Assembly: GCA_023078685.1 (NCBI GenBank)
Contig: JALGAS010000001.1
Span: 7,688,001 to 7,752,000 of the forward strand
DNA length: 64,000 nt
Origin: Neopestalotiopsis rosae
Taxonomy: Eukaryota; Ascomycota; Sordariomycetes; Amphisphaeriales; Sporocadaceae
Direction of reading: 5' to 3'
The notes under the pieces were generated by a model. The model saw nothing but the letters and a program-made list of their open reading frames with translations. It was not told where the DNA came from and ran no database searches. The number at the start of each line of letters is the position of its first letter. Position 1 is the stretch's first letter. Below, piece by piece: positions 1 to 10,000 of the stretch. Both the position numbers and the translations under genes were made by a program.

Positions 1-688
1 ACAGTTTGGTTCGTGCCGTTATCGCATTCTACACTCACGGCGTTGGGTAGATTGGAAGTAGGTGAACCAGTCACTTGGGGCCCGTGACTTGAAGTGCCTG
101 ATGTCGAATTCTGGGTAGATGTCGCGGAACCCTGGTCTTGATTTTGTTTATCATAGTGACTGTTAGACTATGATTAGACACGGCCTCGCGCTTGCATTTG
201 ATCACTTACTGTGTAGCTGCAATACCGCCAACAGCTCCCCCAACAGATGCGCCAACGACCAAAAGAGCGAGCATAACTAAAAAGACGAGTGTCGGTACTG
301 AAAGACCACATATTCGTCTCTTTTGTGTATCGTCTTCTTGTTCTGGCCGTATTGGAGCCCCCGATCCCTTTCCAGCGGAAAATACCTGACTGTCATAGTC
401 TCTAGACTGACGTGCGCCGTATTGTGCTGGGTACGCATTTGCACCAACGTCTGACAGGTTCTGTTGGTTCGTCGATTGGACAACCTCGAGACCTGCCTGG
501 GGCACCTCGAGACCCGCCTGATCGGATGCACGTCTTGCACGAGGGATTTCGTGGCGTACCTGGTCATAAGTGTCGTGATATTGACTCCTCTGATATGAGG
601 ACGCATCCGGAGATGAGAATTGGAGCTCAGATCGTGTCTCCATTGGGCTCACTTGATGTGCCTCGCTCGCAAATGTGGGCGGTGACAT
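1..688 (-). CDS. Single-pass membrane protein with Ser/Thr-rich stalk (partial, 3' end outside window)
   Basis: Model: exon 210..688 and exon 1..159, running off the left edge; the 50-base intron 160..209 has donor GTAAGT and acceptor ACAG and keeps the frame. The ATG at 688 opens a polar, Gln/Ser-rich cytoplasmic tail of about 125 residues. A membrane helix follows at residues 130-155 and ends in Gly/Ala-rich sequence (GGAVGGIAATQ). Exon 2 continues as a Ser/Thr-rich extracellular stalk and then VECDNGTNQT, where a Cys-containing outer domain seems to begin. This layout (tail, one helix, glycosylated stalk, Cys-rich ectodomain) is common among fungal plasma-membrane or wall-anchored proteins. 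The ectodomain lies outside the window, so no function is assigned. Confidence 0.65.
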
Positions 689-1277
689 TGCTGCAGGTAC
701 AATTTGTCATAGTCCCAGGGAGGTTGGTCTTCCTCGGCACAATGGATACAATGGGATGACATACTTATACATGATCCGCCCCGTTTCGGTAAGTAGTAGT
801 GTGCCTTGCCAGCATCCAGCTCGGTGCATGTCTTGAGGTTTTGTGACACGATGTACGAATTGACGGTTCGGCAATACATCAAAACCCGTTTTCTTGTTTT
901 GCCTCCAGGATGGTACCTCATACGAGGCATACCATCTTCAACGGCAGCCCTAGAACAAGAAAAACGAATTCTGTGGCGCTGTTCTATATCATCAAGGCAT
1001 AAGCTGGGCGAGCAACCCCGCTGCGTGCCGTCTGTGAAAGAGGCCGCCATCGCACCGACTTGGACCGAGCAAGGTATTCATTCGTGCATTCGGATCTGTT
1101 TAGACCGAGTCAATTCGAGGCGATAATAAATGCTGTTTCGTCATAACGAATTACTTTTCATACTGAACGCCCAAAAGTCTTAAACTTATGATCAAAAGAT
1201 GTCCATTCACATTGTCTAGTAATATATACACTGAAGCTAAGCTCTCTCTTGCTCTATGCGTCTATAATCCCAGTCCT
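689..1277. other. Intergenic, 3' of the AA9 gene and 5' of the partial membrane-protein gene
   Basis: It should hold the promoter of the leftward gene and the 3' end of the AA9 gene. The open frames here start with non-ATG codons or lack homology-like features. No repeat or RNA gene was seen. Confidence 0.4.
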
Positions 1278-2451
1278 CTAGGAACGACGGGCCTTCTTGT
1301 TCTGGCCGCGTCTGCGTCTGCGCTTGCAGGTGGAACCGCCAGTAGCGGAAGCCTTGGCAGAGCTAGCGGTAGAGGTGGCAGCCGAGGATACGGCCTCGGT
1401 GGCGCTGGTGGTGGCTGCCGAAGCAGCAGTGGTCAATGTAGTGCTGGCGGCACTGGTAGTTGCGGCGGCCTGGGATGAGGAGCTGGCAACGGAAGCCGAC
1501 GTCACGGCCTGGACCTGGGACGAGACCGTGGACGAAGTGGCAGCAGAGGTGACGGCGGTGGTAGTGGCAGCAGCGGAGGTGGTAGCAACGGAGGTGGCAG
1601 AAGCCAAGGTGGTGGCGGCCGAACCGGTGGCACTGGCAGCACAGGTTGCACCGGCGCTCTGGGTAGAACCGCCGGAGTAGACAGTGGGACCAGGAGCCTC
1701 ATAGGTGCTCATTGCCTGGTAGATGTTGATCAGGATACCAGGGTCAGAGGCAGCGTAAGCACCAGGCTATTGGTTTTAGAGTCAGTAACATTTCTGATGT
1801 ATGAATGAATTGACGGGAACCTACGAATAGGACAGTGTCCGTGATGGAAGCAGTGCCGCTACCGCTGACAGTGAGCTGGTAGCAAGTCATGTAGAACTGG
1901 GCACCGCCCGAAGAGCCAGCAGCGTGCAGGGCAATGGCCTCAGCTCTGAGGAGGTAGTCACCAGGGGCGAGGTCGGAGGGAATCTTGACATCCATCTTGC
2001 CGCAGCAGTTGTTGAGATCCTTGGTACCCCAGTTGTCGTCGCTGCCAGACGAACCAGCGGAGGACCAAGTGTCCTCGAAAACCTTGAACCATCCATCGCT
2101 ACCAGTAGCGCTCGTGGCGTCCGAAACGGCACTCATATAGACGAGAACAGGACCATAGTGGGCTCCGCCAATGGCCTCGTTCGAGCAGGATCGGTCGTTG
2201 GGCTGCTGGTGCATCTCGACAGTGACGGTCGATCCAGCGGTCACCTCACAGTTGGTCGTAACGGCAGAGGTACCGGCGTTACAGACAATATCGTCCGAGG
2301 TGACATCTTGCACGGGCGAGTTGCTCAGAGGGATACGAGCACAAGAGGTTCCCTGATCAACGCCATCGACCCAGAGGTCTTGGAAAGTCGCGTGTGCGGC
2401 GACATTCTTGGCGGCGTAGGCCAGAATTGCTGCAGAGATGACAGACTTCAT
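1278..2451 (-). CDS. AA9 lytic polysaccharide monooxygenase with Ser/Thr/Ala-rich tail
   Basis: Secreted copper enzyme that oxidatively cleaves cellulose or related beta-glucans. Exons 1825..2451 and 1278..1766 flank a 58-base intron (donor GTAGGT, acceptor AATAG), giving 371 residues. The signal peptide ends at Ala19, leaving His20 as the mature N-terminus, the first ligand of the copper histidine brace; His98 in GGAHYGPVLVY is the likely second ligand. Exon 2 resumes at the conserved AA9 stretch PGAYAASDPGILINIY, which confirms the splice. After PGPTVYSG comes a region of about 110 residues rich in Ala, Thr and Ser, ending in a block of Arg/Lys (TCKRRRRRGQNKKARRS) in place of a CBM1 module. 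I start at 2451 because upstream in-frame residues lack a signal peptide and follow a likely TATA element at 2622-2628. Confidence 0.93.
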
Positions 2452-2621
2452 TTTTGTTGTGTGAAAAAGAAAGTGATTGAGTGAAAATCTCAAAGTGTTA
2501 AAAGAAGGGAAAGTCGCCCGGCGACAGAATGCTATGCCTGCTAGAGACAAGGTAAGACAATGAAAGATAGAATGGATGTAGAAGAAGTCGTAGGTAACAT
2601 CTCAGCAGCAGGATAGAGGAC

Positions 2622-2628
2622 TTATATC
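2622..2628 (-). promoter_or_regulatory. Probable TATA element of the AA9 gene
   Basis: GATATAAG read on the minus strand, about 170 bases before the ATG at 2451. Position and sequence only; the long leader makes it tentative. Confidence 0.3.
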
Positions 2629-2629
2629 A

Positions 2630-3501
2630 GAAGGCGTATTTCCCTCCTCTTCCCTGTCTGTGGATGTCATCTCGATTTCCAAGTATAGGAGAATGAAGGA
2701 GCATTGCCTGTTAGCGCCATCTCGGCTCTCAGATAGATGGCGGCAACAGATGATTGTGTGCGGCGCATGTTGCAAGAAGAAGTCTTCTAATGAAAGACGC
2801 TTCTTGAAGGAGCACGATCAAGGGTCTCGTCCCTGGCTCGCTGGGTTCAGGTGCAACAAATGGCCAATAAGGGGGCGGATGGAGTTGAAATCGGCTCGAT
2901 CCGGACAAGCGACCTAGAACTCTGGGCGGCGGTCCCAGCGCACATTGGTGGAATTTGACCCTTGAAGGCTCCAACATGGGGCCTGTTAGGCCTGCCGCGG
3001 CTCAAATACTCTATTTCAAAGTCTTGGCAAATCTATACAAAACAAAAGATCCAGCCAAGCGCCCTTGTTGTGTTTGTTCTTTAGGTAAGCGAACCAAGAT
3101 GGCATGGAAGGAATCACTCCACCTGATATCCTATACTTATGCTTATCACTGTAAATTTTCAACCTGCTTCCGAGATGAGCGTGAGCTCGAGGTAACGGTC
3201 CCCTCAAGTATATGTCATAATGTCACCCTGCGTCCCCTGATTCATTGGACTCAAAAATGGCAAAAGGAGTAGATGTGTTATTCTTCATTTAGCGCATGCA
3301 AAAGTCACGACATCTATGACACTCAATTGTTGGAAAGAGACGATCACTTTATCCTGTCATTTATAAGAGCTTCGTTTCACGATACAAGTAAAGATTTTGT
3401 TATATCATGGCGCCTCAAACCCTTCCAACGGTGAGTGGGTTGCTGAGCTGGTGTATCAGAAACTACGAAGAATAAATCACCGATTTAATATATTCGGCAA
3501 C
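2630..3501. other. Intergenic between AA9 promoter and methyltransferase 3' end
   Basis: Several open frames of 60-130 codons cross this stretch on both strands, but none has a credible ATG, signal peptide or family motif. No repeat seen. Confidence 0.4.
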
Positions 3502-4296
3502 TCAATCTTTCGATATCACCAGGATGCCGTAATGCGGAACCGTTCCATAAGTCTCGAGTTCTTCTCTACTGGCGCCGCCAGTGGGGTTTTCCAAGAAACT
3601 ATCAGGCACTTTCGTGGGGTTCCACTCAAACTTCCCTCGCAGACCTGCAGCCCTAGCAGCTCTTTCATATACATCTCGCCGCAAATGGTAAGTATCAAAA
3701 TCAACGACACCGACGGGCGTATCGGCATGCCTATGAACTGTGACTCCGTCTTGTACGGCGCCCGTAGAATGGCTCACAAGTAGCCCTGATCCCCGAGGCG
3801 AAGGCCGGACACGATTCTCGGCCTCATAAAATGCGACAGGGTCGTTGGTAGGCGGCGGCGTGACACCTATAAAGATACCGCCGTCTTCCAGATTGATGGC
3901 AATGTTGCGGAAGGATTCGGTCAAAGCATTGATGTCGGCTGCGTAATTGAGGATCCAGCCACCGACCACGACTTGGAAGGGTCCGCCGCCGTATTCTTTG
4001 GGCTTCCCACAATCGGCCTCTAGAAGAGTCACTTGGGGCCCGAATCCCGCGCTATCAACCGCCCGCTGTGCTTCCTCCAGCATAACGCTAGAAATGTCCG
4101 CCGCGAGCACTCTGCTGGCTCCCCATCTCACAAGGTATGTAGTGTAAAAGCCTGAGCCGCAAGCGAGTTCGAGCACTTTTGCTCCTTGAATGTATGGAGC
4201 TATAGCTTCGCGCACATTCTCTCGCTCAATCATGGACAGGTACCCTTTCCTGAGTTCATCGTAGGGTGCTCGAATAGCATTGTACTGTTTAGACAT
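3502..4296 (-). CDS. Class I SAM-dependent methyltransferase
   Basis: Intronless 264-residue protein. Residues 41-52 form motif I (VLELACGSGFYT), the SAM-binding glycine loop. ADISSVMLEEAQ supplies the acidic residue that binds the SAM ribose, and LLEADCGKP and VVVGGWILNYA follow as the usual strand 4 and 5 region. The fold is a Rossmann methyltransferase of the Methyltransf_11/25 type, probably acting on a small molecule in the cytosol; the sequence does not reveal the acceptor. The C-terminal half (PPTNDPVAFYEAENRV onward) is the substrate-cap region. The ATG at 4296 has a clear TATA box 73 bases upstream. No biosynthetic backbone gene lies next to it, so a cluster role is not supported. 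Confidence 0.88.
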   Translation of the reverse strand: MSKQYNAIRAPYDELRKGYLSMIERENVREAIAPYIQGAKVLELACGSGFYTTYLVRWGASRVLAADISSVMLEEAQRAVDSAGFGPQVTLLEADCGKPKEYGGGPFQVVVGGWILNYAADINALTESFRNIAINLEDGGIFIGVTPPPTNDPVAFYEAENRVRPSPRGSGLLVSHSTGAVQDGVTVHRHADTPVGVVDFDTYHLRRDVYERAARAAGLRGKFEWNPTKVPDSFLENPTGGASREELETYGTVPHYGILVISKD

Positions 4297-4368
4297 TATC
4301 GCTTCAAGGAGATATAAATCGATTGGATGAATGCTTGTTGCAACCGTGAGAGGCTGGATGATGGCATC

Positions 4369-4376
4369 TATTTATA
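4369..4376 (-). promoter_or_regulatory. TATA box of the methyltransferase gene
   Basis: TATAAATA on the minus strand, 73 bases upstream of the ATG at 4296. Confidence 0.55.
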
Positions 4377-4546
4377 CACGGCAAGGACACCTTCATTATG
4401 TAAAAATCTCGTTGATCATTCCTCGTAGAAGATGGATGTGACACTCGCGAATGCACATTGTGAACCCGTGGATCTAGTTACGCGACCCCGCGGTGGCATT
4501 CGCGTGGGATGACCAGGACAGTCTACACGCATTGTACATCCGCATC

Positions 4547-4909
4547 ATGCAGCTCTTGTCATTATTAGTCACATCAGTCGTTCTTGCGAGCCTCGCTGAA
4601 CCATTGGATCACAGAGGGATATCGGAAGAGATTGTCCAAGTCCGAATGCAGCTGCAAGCACTCATAGGGGCCGACAAGTTGGATGCGATTTCGAGTTTGA
4701 ATACGTACTGCCAAGACAGGATTGCCATTCAAAACACCAGACGTATCCCCAAACGGCGCTCAGCTCAGATACTGAGTATTTTCTGCAGACATCTGGATAG
4801 CCGAAGAAAAGAAACGCCTTGCGGCTCAGAGCCAAGGAAAACCCGGACTAGAGAAACCAGGCAGTGGAGAGATGAGATCGACGGGGCCATTAATGCGCTA
4901 GCAACATAG
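4547..4909 (+). CDS. Possible small secreted protein
   Basis: A 120-residue frame starting with ATG at 4547. The first 20 residues (MQLLSLLVTSVVLASLAEPL) look like a cleavable signal peptide. The next 45 residues are an amphipathic helical stretch with one Cys. The remainder is basic (Arg/Lys-rich) and less protein-like, so an unrecognised intron is possible after about residue 65. No family recognised. It sits just upstream of the tRNA gene and divergently from the methyltransferase. Confidence 0.35.
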   Translation: MQLLSLLVTSVVLASLAEPLDHRGISEEIVQVRMQLQALIGADKLDAISSLNTYCQDRIAIQNTRRIPKRRSAQILSIFCRHLDSRRKETPCGSEPRKTRTRETRQWRDEIDGAINALAT

Positions 4910-4944
4910 TTTGTAATAAGCAGCCGTCTTCTCAACAAGCAACA

Positions 4945-5023
4945 TCCGATATGGTGTAGTGGCTAACATATGACGCTCTCATTCTGATCCGTCATGCCCG
5001 GGGTTCGATTCCCCGTGTCGGAG
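4945..5023 (+). tRNA. tRNA-Glu (anticodon CTC) with a 7-base intron
   Basis: The acceptor stem TCCGATA pairs with TGTCGGA, with G as discriminator. The D-arm holds AGTGGCTAAC and the T-arm is CGGGG-TTCGATT-CCCCG. The anticodon stem TGACG/CGTCA is perfect but encloses 14 bases. Reading the loop as CT-CTC-A, then TTCTGAT, then C gives anticodon CTC and a 7-base intron at the canonical 37/38 position. Removing it leaves 72 bases, the normal size for tRNA-Glu, with the D-loop expected for that isotype. Confidence 0.9.
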
Positions 5024-5031
5024 ATGAATTC

Positions 5032-5035
5032 TTTT
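5032..5035 (+). terminator. RNA polymerase III terminator of tRNA-Glu
   Basis: TTTT tract 9 bases after the tRNA end; a longer T run follows at about 5058. Confidence 0.6.
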
Positions 5036-5476
5036 GTTCCTTACAATTCATTCATTATTTTTTTTTTCGCATTTGATACAATCATTTTGCCTGAAGGGCT
5101 TTATTTTCCCAGCGTTTATTAGACTCTCTTACAAACCTTGTTTGATAATAAACATAGTTTCCAGCGCACTCTGTGCCGCTGATAAATTATGTTCTGGAGT
5201 TATATCGTTTGACTCACGCCATGGACTGGAATGACATGGTCATGCCGGTACAAACACGTCATCCCTCGCTGAGATCCTGAGCAGATGGTAGGAAACGTGA
5301 TGACAACGTTATAATATTGGCGAATTGTTTACACATGTACTCATTAGTCGATGCAAGGTGGAATTTATAGTTAGCAAATACGCCAAACTAGTCCTTCGAT
5401 CACGCTTGGATAGTAGCATGTGAAGTAAACAAAACAATGTTGCGATTCGAAAATCCCAGAGGCAGAGTGTTTGTGA
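5036..5476. other. Intergenic between tRNA-Glu and the ELYS-like gene
   Basis: AT-rich sequence with no supported gene. An alternative last exon of the ELYS-like gene may lie at 5477..5512. Confidence 0.4.
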
Positions 5477-5615
5477 TCAAAAAATGTCTTGCCTTTTCCG
5501 AGTCCAAACGCCCTGCAACACTAAATTATCATCTGAACGCCGGCGCTATGCACTTCTAACACGAGTGGGTATTCGTGTCTGTTTCCTTGGTATTCTAATC
5601 CATAGGAATTGTTTC

Positions 5616-6608
5616 TCATGTTCGACCTCCACTGCCTACCTTGAAGGCCTCCATGACAACTCCCCATGTTCCTTTCTCGCCAGCTGTTGAGACGGGCTCG
5701 CCGAGGGCAATGCGGCGCATAAGCAGTGTATCTCTGGCAATCTTCAATCTCTTACCCTCACCACTGGCAAGGTATTCCCTGAACCACTCATCCTCGCTCT
5801 CGTCAAATGGCAGACTTGCAAGCTCGCCAGCACGATCTGCTGCTTCATCACCACTCCCGCTGTCGAGCACACCAATCACCAGTCTCTTGAAGAGGCCCTG
5901 TCTTTGCGCCTCTGGCTTGGTTCTCGAGAAGCGCAATGCCTCGCCAATGTCGCCTTGGATTAGAGCGTCAAATAGCAGTTCAACAGCTGCCTCGGTCTTC
6001 AATACTGGCTGAACGGTATGCCAATATGCCAGCGGTAATGTGTAGTCGCCCTCCTTACTAGCTTGTCTCGCGAGAACCGTGACAATATCATCGGCAAACT
6101 CGGGTGTCAAGCTTGGATGTGTCAAGTATTCTAATCCTACAGCAAAGTTTTGACGATCGAAGCACCACAAACCCTTGATCAATAACTGGTACTTGGTCGG
6201 GAGACCAGAGCGATTGGCAAATTGTTCTGCCTTATTGACATCGTTCTGAGACAGATCGTCAATGTCCAGAAGAAGGTAGTACAGTATAGATAACTTGTGG
6301 TGTGTCGCGATGCTCGTCGAGGTTACGACCTTGTCATGAAGTTGGTGGAGGGTCGCGTCAGACTTTGGAGGGTACAGACCACGGACTGGAAAGATCTCGT
6401 TAGCATTTCAGGCGCGTCAGTTCGGCGGTGGGTTTCATTTGAGCATGTGCTGACCTTTGGCGAGGCCAAGTGCCGCCAACACCTTGTCGATAAACAGAGC
6501 GCCTTCGAAGCTACGGCGGAAGCCCTCTGCTTCTTGAATGAAGGTCCGATTGTACGGAAATGGGCTCAGTGGCCCAAAGACCCGGTCAAAATTGCCAAAG
6601 TCGATCAT
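5616..6608 (-). CDS. ELYS-domain nucleoporin-like protein
   Basis: Exons 6455..6608 and 5616..6385 with a 69-base intron (donor GTCAGC, acceptor TTCCAG), about 307 residues. It begins MIDFGNFDRVFGPLSPFPYNR; the helical core includes LSILYYLLLDIDD, NRSGLPTKYQLLIKGLW and FDRQNFAVGLEYLTHPSL, the pattern of the fungal ELYS domain. ELYS proteins help anchor nuclear pore complexes to chromatin; fission yeast Ely5 is the best-known fungal member. The extreme C-terminus is uncertain. The frame reads on to a stop at 5616, but a donor (AAG|GTAGGC at 5639) could splice to a short exon 5477..5512 ending KRQDIF. It is divergent from SMC4, with which it shares about 450 bases of upstream sequence. Confidence 0.85.
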
Positions 6609-7057
6609 GATGGCTGTGTAGACCGGCCGAGGTGTCGTCAGGCGTTTTGGTGGTGATCTGCAGAATGGACCGCCGCTCTCGAGTTATTGACTGCCAGCTG
6701 TTTTGACCTCTGGTGAGAGCTTCGATAGCTTTCGGGCCCAATGACAACTGAAATGCGCCGGGGATTCTTCGGATTCGCAGGCTTCCAGTGCCTGGCACTA
6801 GTTAGCGTGTTTGGGCGGAAATCTGACAGCAATTGCCATTGACGCGCTAAACAAGGGGGTCCGCAGGTTCGAAGGTGGGGGAATTGTTTATTTACTTTGA
6901 GGCATCAAAGCCTATGGGCAACCACAACACAAATACCCAAAAACACATGGCACAATAACGGCATCAATCACAATTTGCGCCATATACTAACTTTACAGCA
7001 AACTGAGACGGGTTGATCCATCGATTCAGGGATCAAAGTCGACATTCTTTTCACGCC
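6609..7057. promoter_or_regulatory. Shared upstream region of the ELYS-like gene and SMC4
   Basis: Head-to-head genes with 449 bases between their ATGs. No strong TATA box, as is usual for housekeeping genes. Open frames inside it are not convincing. Confidence 0.4.
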
Positions 7058-10000
7058 ATGTCTGGCAGACCGACCCGCCGTGCCGCTGCGACTAGGCGCG
7101 CAGCCATTATCGAGTCGGAAGACGAAGATGAAATCGCCAGCGCTACACCCATCAAGCGCCAAGAGGAGAGCGAAGATGAATTCACACTTGAGCCTGAAGA
7201 GGCTCCGGCCCCAAAGCCCCGAGCGACCAGAGGTAGAAGGAAGACGGCCACATCAGCAGCAGCAGCAACACCCCGCCCGGGCAGGCCGCGCAAGAGCGTT
7301 GCGCCATCCGAAGCCAGCGAGGTCATGGATCCAGATGTGACTGCCTCGACTCCTCGCCCTGGCCGACCACGTAGAAGCATTGCGCCTTCAGAAACGAGCG
7401 AGGTCATGGATCCTGATGTGACCGCTACGCCAGCCATCAAAGAGTCCGAGTCCGCAGTTAAGAAGCCCGCAGTCCGACGAAGAGTTAGAAAGAGCGTGGC
7501 ACCGTCAGAAGCGAGTGAGGTTCATGACGCAGATATCACTGCATCAACACCGCGCCCGGGTCGACCGCGTAGGAGCGTCGCTCCCTCGGAGGCAAGTGAG
7601 GTTATGGATCCGGATGTCACCGCTACGCCGATGATCAAGCAGTCTGAATCGGCGGTCAAGAAGCCTGCAGTCCGGAGAGTGCGGAAGAGCGTCGCACCAC
7701 GCAAAGAAAAGGAACCTTCTCCCAGCGCTCAATCACAAGTCACAGAAGACTCGCTGGCCACACCAAAACCACCTGCTACACCCGAACGAAAGTCGCCCGG
7801 CCGAGGAACACCGCTTGCTGATATTTCCAACAAGAGCATTGCCGAGTCCCAGCCGTCCGTTGATGAGCCTGCCACAGTCAAGCCCATCAAGGCGATGGAC
7901 GCCGTCTTTGAGAAACCCATGGACATCGTACTGAAGTCTCGTGCGCAAATGGCTGCTCCAGTTCCCGAGGAAGACAAGGGCCCGAAGCCTCGCATCGTAA
8001 TCACGTACCTCATTCTGAACAACTTCAAGAGTTATGCCGGGCGACAGGAGGTCGGACCCTTCCACGCATCCTTTTCCTCGGTCGTAGGACCTAACGGTTC
8101 AGGCAAATCCAACGTCATTGATTCGTTGCTATTTGTCTTTGGTTTCCGTGCCAGCAAAATGCGACAAGGCAAGATCTCCGCGCTCATCCACAATTCCGCC
8201 GCATACCCCAACTTGGACCATTGCGAAGTTGCGGTACACTTCCAAGAAGTCATGGACCAGGTAAGTTTCACGCTCTGCTCTGTGCGTGTGATAATACTAA
8301 CTGATGATAGCCTGGTGGTGGTTCCGAGGTCATTCCCAACTCCCAGATTGTTATCTCCCGACGCGCTTTCAAGAACAACTCGAGCAAATACTACATCGAT
8401 GGCAAAGAGTCCAACTTCACTATTGTCACGACCCTTCTCAGAGACCGAGGCGTTGACTTGGACCACAAACGATTCTTGATTCTGCAAGGTGAAGTTGAGT
8501 CGATTGCTCAGATGAAGCCAAAGGCTGCCAATGAGCATGATGATGGTCTTCTCGAATACCTTGAAGACATTATCGGCACTTCCAAGTACAAGACACCCAT
8601 TGAGGAGTCTGCTCAGGAAGTAGAGACCCTGAATGAAGTCTGTATGGAGAAGAGTGGACGTGTCCAACATGTCGAGAAAGAGAAGAACAGCCTGGAGGAC
8701 AAGAAGAACAAGGCTCTTGCGTTTATTCGCGATGAGAACGAGTTGACCCTCAAGCAGTCCGCACTGTATCAGCTTTATATCAACGAGTGCCAAGACAACC
8801 TGGAAATCACTGAGGATGCGATCAATCAGATGCAAGAACAACTAGACGCTGAGTTGGAGAAGCATCAGGGCAGCGAGCAAATCATTAAGCAGCTCCAAAA
8901 AGACTACAACAAGGGCAGCAAGGAGTACGAGGCTCAAGAAAAGGAACATCAAGCTCTGGCCAAGGAAGTCGCCAAGTTCGAGCAAGAAAGGGTCAAATTC
9001 GACGAGAAGCGCAAGTTCTTGACGGACAAGCGAAAGAAGCTGGAAAAGACCATCACGAATGCTGAAAAGTCCTCTGCAGACGCTGATGATACGATTGAGC
9101 AATGCAGCGAGGAAATTAAGACTTCGACCGAGGAAATTGCTGCCCTTGAGCAAAGCATCCAGGAAGAGGAGGCTGAACTTGCTTCTATTCGCGAGAACCT
9201 GAAGGGCAAGACACAAGTCTTTTCAGATCAGATCGCTGCCAAGCAGAAGGAACTCGAGCCCTGGAAGGAGAGGATCAACCAAAAGCAGTCCGCCATTGCT
9301 GTTGCAGAATCAGAACTTGCCATTCTTGAAGAAAAGGCTAATGCTGGTTCGGTCGCAGTCGAGGAGATGAAGAACAAGATTGCCAGCATCGAAAAGGGCA
9401 GAGCCTCCAAACTTGCCGAGCTAGAGGAGTGTCAAGCTGAGAAGGGCGAACTCGAGGAGGAAGCAAAGACTGTCGAAGCCGGCCTTGCACAGTTCGCCGC
9501 CAAGGAACACATCATTCGAAACAAGGTCTCGAACGCCAGGCAAAAGGCTGATGAAGCTCGCTCGAGTCTTGCCCAAACCCAGAACCGAGGTAATGTCCTT
9601 ACAGCTCTGATGCGAATGAGAGAAACTGGTCGTATTGATGGTTTCCATGGTCGTCTTGGAAACCTTGGTGCCATTGATAAGAAGTACGATGTTGCCATTT
9701 CTACTGCATGTGGTGCCCTTGACAACTTTGTCACGGACACAGTTGAAGCCGGTCAGCAATGTATTGAGTACCTCCGCAAAACAAATCTTGGTCGTGGAAA
9801 CTTCATGTGTCTGGATAAGCTGCGTGTTCGTGGCATGGATCCCATCCAGACACCTGAAGACGCTCCTAGACTGTTTGACTTGGTCAAAGCCAAGGAAGAC
9901 AAGTTCCGTCCAGCATTCTACCATGCACTACAAGACACCCTAGTTGCTCAGGATCTTGCCCAGGCAAACAGAATTGCCTACGGCGCGAAGAGATGGCGTG

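Noticed and set aside
1297..1680. Plus-strand 127-codon frame opposite the AA9 tail
   Set aside because: Antisense to the Ala/Thr-rich low-complexity exon; the Val/Ala/Glu-rich translation is a mirror of that repeat.
7013..7057. Upstream start for SMC4
   Set aside because: The codon at 7013 is TTG, not ATG.
7051..7440. Long minus-strand open frames inside the SMC4 tail and coiled coils (also 8032-8841, 9421-9924, 11193-11507)
   Set aside because: They are antisense shadows of the SMC4 coding exons, with composition set by the sense codons and no motifs of their own.
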